Of a DNA stretch of 64,000 bases, positions 1 to 13,000 are shown one piece after another. A model generated the notes under the pieces. The model was not told the DNA's origin. It worked only from the letters and a program-made list of their open reading frames with translations, and searched no databases. The stretch spans positions 2,503,327 to 2,567,326 of the forward strand of contig OX345646.1 of assembly GCA_947044365.1 (NCBI GenBank), given 5' to 3'. The DNA comes from Petrosia ficiformis. Its lineage: Eukaryota; Porifera; Demospongiae; Haplosclerida; Petrosiidae. The position numbers and the translations under genes were made by a program. The number at the start of each line of letters is the position of its first letter. Position 1 is the first letter of the stretch.

Positions 1-218
1 AATGAGTGGATGAACATTTTTTTTCTGTGGAAGTGTAAATTCATCATTCATTCAATTACATCTTTAGAAGGAATTTCAATTGCATACAATTGCCTTCATC
101 TTTGTGCATGTTGTGGAGGTAGTATATGTAAAAATATCAACCTAGTAACAGGTATATATACAAAAATATATACCTGGGCTTCAATTGGAAATGTATGGTA
201 GGAAAAAAAAAATATATA

Positions 219-606
219 TATACCATAGTTAACAGCCACATCAAAGTTACCGACAGGTGTTATATACACGATATACACCCAACCACAGGTGGATATGAAA
301 CCACAGGGCTGATATAAGACCTGTAATGATATTCATAATAGATTGCATCAGTCGAGCATGTGCAGTCAAGTTGTAAATTGAAAAGAGTTGGAGACAAATG
401 GAAAGAGGAGCGTAGAGCCTAGATGTCAGGTAACATTGATGTACATGTTAGGTATAGAATATATTATATATAGCATGGCTTCTCGGTGTGTATCAGCAAT
501 ATCAGCCCTTCACCCCTCGATAGCATATCCACCTGTGGTTGGGTGTATATCACGTATATAACACCTGTCGGTAACTTTGATGTGGCTGTTAGCTACATGT
601 ATGGTA
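219..606. mobile_element. Inverted-repeat element
   Basis: Left arm ACCATAGTTAACAGCCACAT through CCACAGGTGGATAT pairs with right ATATCCACCTGTGGTTGGG through ATGTGGCTGTTAGC. Non-coding loop of about 220 bp. Confidence 0.7.
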
Positions 607-689
607 TATATATATATATATATAATTATATATAGCTATATATATATATATATATATAATATATATACATGTATATATAATATGTAATA

Positions 690-734
<45 letters not shown>

Positions 735-770
735 TATATAATATAATGTCATTATATAATAATTATATAT
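607..770. repeat. (TA)n-rich tract
   Basis: Almost pure A/T with long TATATA runs. It directly abuts the inverted-repeat element, probably its insertion target or a by-product of expansion. Confidence 0.8.
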
Positions 771-973
771 AAAAAACAGAGAGTATGGTAGTACTCTGTA
801 TGTAGGGGAAACATGGCCACCCATACATTTCATTTACAAGTGATGAGCTGAAATCTGTCAACAATACACAGTTAAGTCTAAACGACACAGTGGGGGTAAT
901 AATCTACAATGTACATGTAGCTTAACAGGAGTTAATTATTAAGTTTGTAATTAAATTTTGTTTACACACATAC

Positions 974-3558
974 CTTCCAATCTATCTCCCATTCGAACAT
1001 GGTGTCAATAATAATATTCCAGTCAACATCCTTATAAAAATTAATTATTAGTTTAGAACTTTCTGTATCTGTCTCTTCCAGTAATACTTGAATTAGTTCA
1101 ATAATTTTTCGAATTATTTTTTTCTTGATATTATCATCAAGCTGTAAGGAAAAGAATTAGAACTAAATCTAAAGGTGAGAAATGAAGCTACCATTAGGCA
1201 TAAAAAGGAACTTAGAGATAATTACACAGCCCAAAATATATATTTAAAAAAATCCTCAATAGGTTAATTTTACAAATAATTAGTGAAATGATTGTCTGCT
1301 ACTGATTTGTTTCTATGTAGTAGTCTCTAGAGTCAAACATTGAAGCTTAATTTTGATCCTATGTAGCTAGTAAACACCTCATCTTATAGTCTCTTGCTTC
1401 AATGTTGGGCCTATATCTTAGTGGAGTATCTTGATGTAAATGCAGCATACTACTAGCAAATGTAGTCTGGTAGCTTTTCCTGTGACAGGTTGATTGATTT
1501 CTTAGAAGGTTATCTTGTGGGTAAGTGAAAGCATACTGGCAACCACATAACATTCAAGAGCACCTGTCTTGACTTTGAGCATTGTGTTAGATGTTCGCTT
1601 AGCCAACAAGATGACCTTCTAATAAAGTTAGCAGTATCAAAATCAAGCTTCAATATGTCCATCAAGGCAAGAGTTTGTAGATTAAACAGACGCATAAATT
1701 ATATATGTACATGTACACTAGCCTTAAAATAGGTTTCTGCTTACAACAGTTATACAACTCACGTTTTCACTGTCATGCAATAGTTTATAGAGTAGTGTGT
1801 TGATAGTGTTACTGATGTGACATCGAAAAACTGCTCTTTGGTTGTTATAGTTACCAGCACATGTCTTGATAAGTGCCTACAAGAATACAATTTAAATGAT
1901 AACACTTGTGGTGGATTGGAAAACAAGAAGTGTGATTGGAAAACAAGAATTCTCACTGACAGAAAATAATTGCAGACAATACTGTAATATATATTATTTA
2001 ATCATAATTATATGTGTTCGTGTACTATTGTGGCAGAAAGCTCACAGCCACTGCTCAATGTTGTAGTCACTACCTTAATTGTAATTTGAATTCAAGCTGT
2101 GTTTTAACAGCGATAGCCTTCAAACAAAACAAGTCATGTTTCCATGTATTTGTTTGCTACCAGACATCTTCTGAAAGATGTCACCACTGAATGGTATTAG
2201 AAGCCTATTATCCTGGTGTCTGCTGACACCTTGTTTGAAGTGCCAATGTTCATAGCTTTGCTGGAAATTTGGAATATGATTATATACAGTAACCCTCCAT
2301 GCACTCCACCTAGGTAGGCTAATAAGCTGATTATGGGATAGTGTATACCTGTCCAGTAGTGTTTTGCTTATGCTTATTAAGAAAACAAGATATATGGAGA
2401 ATGAGTGCGCATTCTATTACACACCACACCCACTTATTGAGTGAGATCCCACCCACCCCCCCCTCAGAATGATGCAACTTCCTTAACTATGTATACAATG
2501 TGTGTTATTGTCACACAACTTACAGAAGAATATATATAGATTCAACCCTGTGAAAAAGCAATTATAGGTATGGCCCTGTGGGCTTAAAAAACCCACTAAA
2601 GCCATGAGGATCATTATGCCTATACTATTTTGACTGTTAGACGTTTGGAACATTCTGGGATGTGTCACTAACATAGGTGCCAGAACCAGGGGGGCTGAGT
2701 AGGCTACAGCCTCCTCAAACATGAAGCAAGAAGGGCTAAGTCCCCTCCGTCAAGGCTCAAATCTAGAACCTGCTAAAAAAACAAAAAGAACAATTTACCA
2801 CTCCCTAAATTCTTTATTCTGCATTATCTCATCTGAAGTGACACCGGACAAACTAATTGTAGTGCTACGCTGGCCAATGGCAGTAGCTGAAGCAAAGTAA
2901 AACACTATAGACACTGAGTACATCCTTGCCACATTTCGAACTTTTGATAAGCCACGCCTCAGTCACTGGAAATTAATTAACCACACCCCTCATGAATAAT
3001 TACATGAAAAATTTCGTGTGGCTACGTTCAGCCCCCCCAATCTAAAATACATTCCGGTGCCTATGGTCACTAAAGATTGCCCCACATGTGAATTTAATTG
3101 TTCAGAGTGTAGGAACACATAACAATATTGGAATCAACTAGGATATATGCTAGTGGAAGTGGGCATGGTACTCTAATGACAAGAGACCCTATAATTGAGG
3201 GGTGTATTCTAAACATTTTAATGAGGTGGCAAATATTGTAGTTGATCCCAATATTGTGTCACAATTTAGGAAAACTGCACTTGTGGCACATAATAATTTT
3301 GAACAAATGCTTACTCACTATTTGCCAATGAAATTTGATATCCAAGAAGACCAGTTAATGCTCCTCCTATACCAAATTTCATTGGCCTCCTATATAAAGT
3401 GAGTATATAACTATTTGTTCAAAATTATTATGTGCTTTCCCCAAATTGTGTCACAAATATAAATAAACTACCTGAATGGCTTTTTCAATGACTGAAAGGT
3501 ATCGTGGGAAATCCTTTAGAATTTCATTCCAATTGTTTTTACTTCGTTCACTTAGCAC
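974..3558 (-). CDS. IP3R-like exons 56-58: rest of RIH-associated domain
   Basis: Exons are 3472-3558, 1763-1876 and 974-1141, all starting and ending in phase 0. They encode WNEILKDFPRYLSVIEKAIQ, ALIKTCAGNYNNQRAVFRCH (family LTEYCQGPCHENQNCIATH) and IIELIQVLLEETDTESSKLI (family [20 protein letters not shown]). The last donor is gtatgtg at 972-973, so the gene continues to the left, where the channel domain is expected. Confidence 0.83.
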
Positions 3559-3988
3559 CTGCAAAAGAGTAGCAATCTTCTTTACAATGTAGCATTCCTA
3601 AAAAGTGATTAAAAACTGATGAGACTCAGTAAATAAACAAACTTTTGTACTAATTACAACTCCTTTAATTTGATGCTTAACAACTGCATTTTTTTTTTAC
3701 ATGCTTGTTATTAGTTAGGTATGCCAATATTTGCCTATCTAGACCTGTACATGTCATGAGTTATTTCATTTATTGCAATAACATGTTTTTTTATACTACA
3801 ATATACATGTATACTGTAGTATAATCAATAATGTGAAGTAAAGGTTTCATGTAGTAGGAGAATATTTACCTAATAATAATACTATTATTTGTGTTCATTA
3901 AACGCTTTAGAATTAGATAAAGCACAAAAATAAGCTCAAGGATATATAATCATAAGCACTGATCAATGCACAAGTTATGCTTAAGCTC

Positions 3989-4042
<54 letters not shown>

Positions 4043-7000
4043 CAGACAACCATGTGAATTAATTAATAATATTCTCCATTATTTCTAACACTTACAGGAC
4101 AAAGCAAAATTATTGCAGTCGCTACCCCAAACATTTGTCTGTAGCTTCTGAAATGTAGATATGCTTCAAATGTTCATACTTTCTAAATTAGCTTCAATAT
4201 GTATGGTATACGGTGTTACATGTTTTTTGAACCTTCCCTAGCAATAACATGAATGAGCATTGTCCCTCAAAGCAGTCAAAAATAAGTTCCAATTGCTTTG
4301 CTAAATTAAGTATAATTTCATGTATATAAGTATAATTAAATACCCTGAAGGATAATTCCTGGCCTTGAAAATGTTTCTGCATTTTTCTGTGTTGTCCATC
4401 ACAAAGATTCCAAATGCAATCCAAAACAATACAAGCTGCACGTATGTTCTTTTTAAAGGAGCCTTCCTATGATTTAGAAACAAAAATAGAATTAACAAAC
4501 ACACATAATTATGATAATATTAATACATACGAATGAATATTAACATTTGAAACATGACATTTAAAGTAATTACGCTAATGGAGTAGAGAAAATAAATCTC
4601 CTACTGCCCTAAAACTACAATCAAAGGATAGACTGAAAATAGTATAATAGTGGATGGCAAATACTACCATGCTTTTGATAGGTTGCACACACCTATGTCA
4701 AGTTCACATATATAACACTAATATACACAACATATGACACACATACAATATTTCCAACTCTCTCAATAATAGACAAATTTCTTCTTCCTAGAGATGCTAA
4801 AAATAAAGAGAAAATTAGTGATAGTAGCAAGTTGCTGTACATGAAATTGTGAAATATTAAACCAGTAAATATATTTAATGCAGATGTGATGTGTGTATTT
4901 AAATCAAACATTAAAAAAAATGCTGTGCTATGCAGAATGCATGTACGTATGTACATATGTATGTATACATGCATGCTATATTTAACAATCAGTTGTGATA
5001 ACTATGCAAAGCTATACAGTTCTATAATTATAGGTCAATAAAAATTAAAGTAGTGATGATTTTTCATTGTAGCAGAGGTTGTAGTCACTATTACCAATGA
5101 AATTAAGCTTAACAATAAGGTAGCTATATAAAATAGTTAAAATCAATATCTTTTAAGAGCAGTATAGAAATTACAGGATAAGAGGTGTGGCCTCAACAAG
5201 TATGCTTCGGTCATACTGTATGCTTGTTAAGAGCACACGTCCCACACGTCAAGTACTGTAATTTCTGTAGTGCATGAGAGTAAGTGGGTGGTTTAACTGA
5301 TTATAGTGCTATGTGTGGGTGAATCAAACTCAATAGAGTGTTCTCATATAGCACTGGTTAGGAACAGCATGGGAACAAGATGTTGTTATGGAGAAAAAGT
5401 ATCACTATGATTGCTTTGTGGTGTCCAACATCCCTTAATCATGGCTGACTTTCTCATGCCTGAAACACAACAGCCTATTATACATATTATTTTTGATTAT
5501 TGACTCTCCTTACTTTTAAAAGGATCTAGTAGAACTTTAGGATTATATTTTAGGCAGAACAGCTATTAGTTTCATGTATTTTCTATGTAAGCTACAATCA
5601 GTTTTCTTCCTCCTGGTTTGTAAAGCTGGAGTGCACGTTCTATTACATGTCATGCGAATTAATTGACTGAACTCCCTGTGTGACACAACTTCCTTAACTA
5701 CATATATAACGCATAGTTGTGTGACACAGACAAATATACAATATATAATATATAATTATACATTAAACTCTGTGGAAAGCAATCATACTGTAGATATGGC
5801 CCTGCAGACCATAAAAAACAGCACTGTCAGCGCTTTTGATATACCCACACATCATTTAGTTGTGTTCATGTGATAGATTTTTTCTTATTTAGCCTTACAG
5901 TATACAATTATTACTGGGAAATTGGGAATATGAAAACATGACTTGTCATGCAAAAAGTTCAATCAAGTGTTTGCTATTTGGCCATTTGTATTGAAATTTG
6001 GTATCTAAGAAACCTAATGATTGGTCTTCTTGGATACCAAATTTTAGTGGCCTAAAATAGCTGAATGAGCATTTAAACACTAGCATTTGATTGAAATGTT
6101 TGTGCAGCAAGTCATGTTTTCATATGCCGGTCACAATTATGTATGAGAACAGTATAATGGTGCTGGTTATTTGAGAAAACAAGTGTAACAATGTTAATCA
6201 ATACTTACTTCCTGGGCCATCCACCTGATCTTCATCACCAGATATGACACTTTCTTGATCAGATACACCCAAAGACTGTATTTATACAGATATTTAGCAG
6301 ATATATAATGTTAATATATCTTTACTTGAAACCATTACGTTATCTTCAATACAAAATATATAATGTAACGTTCTATCAAAAACTGGAACATAACAGTTTG
6401 ACGAACAAGATATATTGAAAAAACATGTCCTATGATTGCTTTCCAGTGACTATCCATCACTGCTTACAGCACTAGTGTCTCTATTTTTCTGAATACTGGG
6501 TTTCAATGATGTGCAACTCCAGTCTAAGTACACAGATCTCTGAAGTACTTCTTCAAAGTTCTAACATAAATTATTGCTTATGACTTGACTTCCTCATGTC
6601 TGAAATACTTATTTGTTGCTATGGCCCACTGGGTCATCCTTATGACTGCTTTCCCATGGATTCAAACTATATATATGTGACCGGCTCTGTGAAAACCAGT
6701 CTTATGGATCAAGATTTCAAAATTGATTTTTTGTCTTACCTGAATAGAGCATTAATTAGCTTTAGAATGATATTTTATACATCCTAATCATGTAAAAGAC
6801 AAAGCTACACCAAGCGATTAAACGACGGGAGTCCCAAATACTTTATTTGGAGAAAAACGCAATTAAATTAATTTTTAAACCTTAATGATAGCCATTTATT
6901 TAGCAGTGGCTAGCGAAGTACAGAGAGGTTTTCAAGACTTGCTAAAGGTATCAGATGAAAGGTAAGACATTTGTGAAGCTTTTTATGTAATAAAACAGTG

Positions 7001-10000
7001 ATCGCCCAAATAATTCAGAACTGTCTATTTTCGATCATATCTCCAAATTATATTTTGATCCATAAGACTGGTTTTCGCAGAGCCGGTCACATATATTCTT
7101 GTGTCACATATGCATTGTATACATAGTTAAGGAAGTTACATTACTCTGGGGGCTCTGTCAATTGATGGATGTGAAATGTAAATGAACGCACTTGACCCTA
7201 AACTGTAATTGATAGCTGATATAGCTGACATACGTACATTGTAAACATATGCAAAGAACTAAGAAGACGAAAAACAAGTATAACTAATTATTATGCTGTT
7301 GGGTTTCAGACATCAGAGCAACAATCCTAGTCATTGGTTATGAGAAAGCAATCATAGGGATACTTTTATTCCCTATTATATTTTGTTTTAAGGCTGGTTC
7401 ACATAATGACACAAAGCCTTGTGTTGCATCAATGTGTTGTACTGTAAACACAATATGCTTATTTCTACACCATTAGATACAAATCAATGCAATGCAATGC
7501 AATGCAAGGACAGTATCTCATTCTATCTTTGAGTCAGTTGTGTTGCATTTGACCAAACAGTTTTCAAACTTTTATCACAACACAATGCAAGGCTTTGCAT
7601 CGTTACGTGAACCCAGCCTTAAAGATTCTTACATCATTTTTATAAATGTTTCTCTGCAACAACAGCTATTAGTTGCAGTTTTACAGTTTTTACAAGCTGC
7701 TTTCTCCCTGCTGGTCTATATCTTGAGTGTGTGTTCACCCAAATTAATTGAAATGACACAACTTCCATAACTACATCACATATGCATAATTATATAAATT
7801 AATCCCATGGGAAAGCAATCATAGGGATGGTTCTGTGGGCCATAAAAACAATTTATGTAAAATATTTATAGAAGAAATAAATAATATTTACCTCATCCAC
7901 TGGAGTAACCTCTACCTTTGCTTGCCTATAAGAAAATCATAAAATTGTATACATTAACTAAAACGTCTTGGTACTACTGTGATTATAAATTTATTAACAC
8001 TGTACTTTATAATACACCCATATACTAGTATCAGCATATAAGCCATACATATTTAGCCAAGGCAAAACTACTGCATGCATTTACCTATACTTACAAATGT
8101 TTGTAGCTAGTTTCAATTTCACATCTGGCTACTTGTAAGCAATTTTAGGTGATGGTTTCACTGACTATTCAATCATAATTATCCAAAACCTGATATCGCG
8201 ATAGTGACACATGGCAACTGCGCATGTATACTTCAAAAAAATTATTCAAGCTACATTGAACCAGGAGCTTATGAGGCCACAAAGTGGTGCGAAGGAGAGT
8301 CAAACTGCACTAACCATCTGTTGTCAAATCACACTTCAGCAAAACTCCAAATATAGTCAAAAGGATGGGTTAAGATACATGTTCCGAAGTGGGTGGGTAA
8401 TTATTAGAATCATAGATATAGTCAAGAAAACAATGTTGAACGAACTCATGCAGAAGAACAATTAACTGAGTCAAGCCACAATCCTAAGCAGATTCGTTGT
8501 TTAGTAGAAATGAAATTGCGATCAAAAGAAGCAATGCACAGATTTCTGGGATGGAACATTTCAAATGGGACACTTCAAACTAACTGGAAGCCCGAAATGC
8601 ATGTTCTACAAGCCAAGAAGAAACTCGAGAAGAAAGCTTGAATATGAGGCGGTTTCAAATCCAGCTCCAGGTAAACAAACTAATCATCATGTGCTTATTT
8701 CATTAGAGATATTGCTTTTGTTGTTGTCTATTAATAGTCCTTTTGTACACCCTGTAGACTCAACACAGTACTTTAACAATTTTGTTACAGAGCTTGGTAG
8801 CACCTATCCTTTGCTGACTATACTAGTATCATTTATGTCTGGAAGGAAGTGGGGGATTATACAGACTCATCTTGTCAGATGCATATGATAGTCGATTAAT
8901 TATAATAATTCTATTTTTTAAAATTCTTATTAACACTTATCACGCCTACTTAAATCGCTTATGCGGTTTTCCATATAAGACAATTTGCACAGGTGTGATT
9001 CAACAGATGGTTTGCAAAATATACTGAAGTTTGACGCTCCTTTGCACCGTTTTCAGTGCTCATACCCTCCTGATTGAACCTATCTAACTGAAGCAAAGAC
9101 TAACATGCATTTTTCTTTTCAATGTTGTCAAACATAAATCAAATCTGATGGCAGAATGGCTGTTTAACACTCAGCTCAAACTAAGGATTACACAACTGAT
9201 TATACTCTTTATAATTATAGCTAATTGTAACACTTCATAATTAAAATTAAAGAAACCTTAATCACACAATCCTGTAAATATAAATAAGTATATATGGCAT
9301 TGTGTACAATTACATTTGGATTCATGAAGGTACATACAAGTACTGACCTTAAGACTGGATGGTTAAAAAAAGCAATGGAATTTTCCAAAAGTTTGTATAC
9401 TCTTTCACAAAAAATGGACTCTCCACCAGAGATAAGTTTGAATACTGAATCTTGAGCATGTTCACTTGCATTGTATGTCAAGTGTTTTAACAGTCCAAGG
9501 ACTTGTAATGCCACTTTATCATTAACATGATCAAGATGATCCAAAGCCTAAATTTGAAATAGTACTTAATACATGTACTACTTATACAGTAATTTTGCCA
9601 GGAGAAACAATTCGTCAATTTCACAAAATTTAACCAGTTCAAATTTTGTCACAGCATATCAGTCTTCACAATTGTTTGGGAACTATTAAATACTCACTGG
9701 TGAAAACGTAAATACTATTACAAAACATCATTTTTTATTTAGACTGGGATAGCAGTGAAGAGGAAATGGAGGAAGAAAAAGAAGATGTGAAGCAAATTAG
9801 GCCTCTGTTGCTTCTCACAACCTTTTGCTTCCCATGTAAGTATCAATAAGCTTAAATTTGGAATTTAATTTCACGAAGAGTCACATCCTTGTGTGAAAAT
9901 AAATCTGCCAAAAACATTTGCAATGCTACTATGGTGAATCATTTTCCCTGGTAAAAATAACGCGCTATATAGTACGTACATGTAGTAGTTATTATGATAG

Positions 10001-13000
10001 ATAACTTTTATAATGTACCTTTTCGTGAACACTTAGATTGATGAATACATTTTGCCAGTTAAGAACACTACAGTAAGATAACAAGTAAAACAAATCAGTA
10101 ATCTCATAAATGCTATAAATAGTTACAATTTGTAAACCTTCAATTACACACACACTGTGAATTCAGACATAAACCTTTCCTGTTTCTAACCTTTCATGAC
10201 TCTTACATGGAAAGTTTGTCAATCACACATAAAGAATAGCCACCAGTTAATACAAGTGATCCTGTGTAGTGTTGTTTTCGTTAACTATAACTATAACCAA
10301 AACCCCTTTTAGTAAGGCATTATGACTTTTAGTTATAACTTAATTACAAGTCTATTACAATAACTATGCCAATAATATATAGGCACTTTTAGTTAGTTAA
10401 CTAAAACTAAATCCCTTTTAGTAAGCCTAATATTATTTCATGTAGTGAACTATAACTATGACTAAAAATTAGAGAAAACTGTTATACTATAACTATAACT
10501 AAATGTGGTCATTATTGTCAAACTAAAACAACACTAATCCTGTGATTTCGGATTAACAAATACTAACCATTTATGTTTCTCTTTATTAACTATATGATGA
10601 TGAAGAATACCAGATAAAGACTGTAGTGTATTTATCAGTAGTCTATCATATGTAGCTTTCGCTTTACTATCAAGATCTTGTTGCAACTGTTTGTGAAGGA
10701 TCCTGGAAATATAATACTTATGATTTCAGCACACAATGAGAAAATTTCAGAAGTTTTAATAAACACCAATTCTAATCACATTCCGTAGACCCTTGACCAT
10801 AATCACAATCCATAGGCCCTGGACTCTTATCACATTCTATAGACCCATGATCCTAATCACATTCCATAGACCATTGACACTAATCACATTCCATAGACCC
10901 TGGACTCTAATCACATTCTATAGACCCATGATCCTAATCACATTCCATAGACCATTGATCCTAATCACATTCCATAGACCCATGATCCTAATCACATTCC
11001 ATAGACCCATGATCCTAATCACATTCCTTAGACCCTTGACCATAATCACATTCCATAGGCCATGGACTCTTATCACACTCTATAGACCCATGATCCTAAC
11101 CACATTCCATAGACCATTGACACTAATCACATTCCATGGACCCTGGACTCTAATCACATTCTATACACCCATGATCCTAATCACATTCCATAGACCATTG
11201 ATCCTGATCACATTCCATAGACCCTGGACTCTAATCACATTCCATAGGCCCTGGACTCTTATCACATTCTATAGACCCATGATCCTAATCACATTCCATA
11301 GACCATTGACACTAATCACATTCCATAGACCCTGGACTCTAATCACATTCTATAGACCCATGATCCTAATCACATTCCATAGACAATTGATGCTAATCTC
11401 CTTCCATAGACCCTGGACTTTAATCACATTCTATAGACCCATGATCTGAATCACATTCCACAGACCCTTGACCTTGATTACATTCCATAGAACGTTGATC
11501 TTAATCACATTCCATACACCTTTGGCACTAATCACATTCCACAGACCAAGTGCTTGTTGATATCAATGCACAAACTAAAGAGGCTTTTACTTCCTTACTT
11601 TTGCATCAATGGTTAAATAACATGTATATACTGATTAAGATTATCACCAGTTCTCTGATGTCACGACATGATAAGTTTCACTTACCCTAGTAATTCTGCA
11701 AGAGATTTTACATTCTTCATCTCTTTCAACTGATCTGGTGTGTGATGACTGAAAAAATAGGTACAATAATGTACTTTACTTGGCAATTCTTCTCAAAAGA
11801 TAAAGGAATATCTATCATCATGTGTACTGTATATACACAAAACAATCATCTATGCATGTATATGTGGATTTAGTGCATTAATGACATACATGTTATTTGA
11901 AACGTGACTAACCCAGATTTATCAGAGATCGGAGGGGGTGAAGGAAAAAAAATTGTCAAGAACTTCTGAAACCCAGGAAACTTCGGATATAGATTGTCTA
12001 TAAAATGAAAGTAGTTTATATTACATATTATATTATACTATTATAATACGTTTATTGTGATATTGCTCATCATTTCAAAATAGCTATTAGTTAATAGATT
12101 CACAAGTTATGCAAGTTAGACAAATATCATTTGTTAATGAAAGCAGAGATTTGGATACCAAAAACAAATATGATTACAGTAACCCTCTGCTCCGCCTATG
12201 TGGGTTGAGGATTAATGACTCACTATATAATAAATTATAATTATAGGATATAATTATAATTACAACTGGTATACAAAATACAGTCTAAACATCACTGTGT
12301 TATATTTCCAGGTAAGGTATGTAGTTATAGTAACAGCAATGTCCAGTGCATGATAATGACTTCATGATCAAGCATCTCTAAAGGTCATCCACAATCATCA
12401 TAAACTGAAACATTTTTTATATTTTTAGTCTGCAAGGACCAATAATTTTTTATCTTTGCCCTTTTCATAAAATTAATTGTCTTCCTCATTTTTTTTGTAT
12501 ATGACATTAAACTATATACTATACTACATATAAACTCATCACATTCTAGTTTTGAGGTTATCGTGAACAGACTTTAGATACAAAAAGCTTTCCAAACATT
12601 GAGTGTTTAAAGACAAGATGATGAGTGTGAAATCAGTCATTTGGCAAAAAAAATAATTTGTCAAACACTTACAATTTAAACATTCACTATTCAGCCATTT
12701 TACATAGGTAGCCAACTACATTAGGAATCCAGGAAGAGCAACTATTGCTACACCTAGTTACCAAATACAGTTAGTTACCTGTACAAAATGACTCGAGTAA
12801 CAAACATTAAATGTAAGCATTTGCCAGAATTCTTATTTGCCAATGACTGATTTTTGCATATACATATACATGTACATAATATACAAATAAATAAGATTTT
12901 TGAATGAGTACATTCCCTTTGGCTTGGAGGATCACATAATATACAAAACCACAGTTAAGAGGTATATTATTTCTGTGCATATTCCAGATCGATGTGCCAC

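Noticed and set aside
3202..3402. Plus-strand 66-codon frame
   Set aside because: No splice context, homology or codon signal; it lies in a receptor intron.
10793..11449. 218-codon open frame as a gene
   Set aside because: It is the 27-bp minisatellite read in frame; composition is purely repetitive.
10765..11545. CRISPR-like array
   Set aside because: There are no unique spacers of constant length, the repeat is contiguous, and the genome is eukaryotic.
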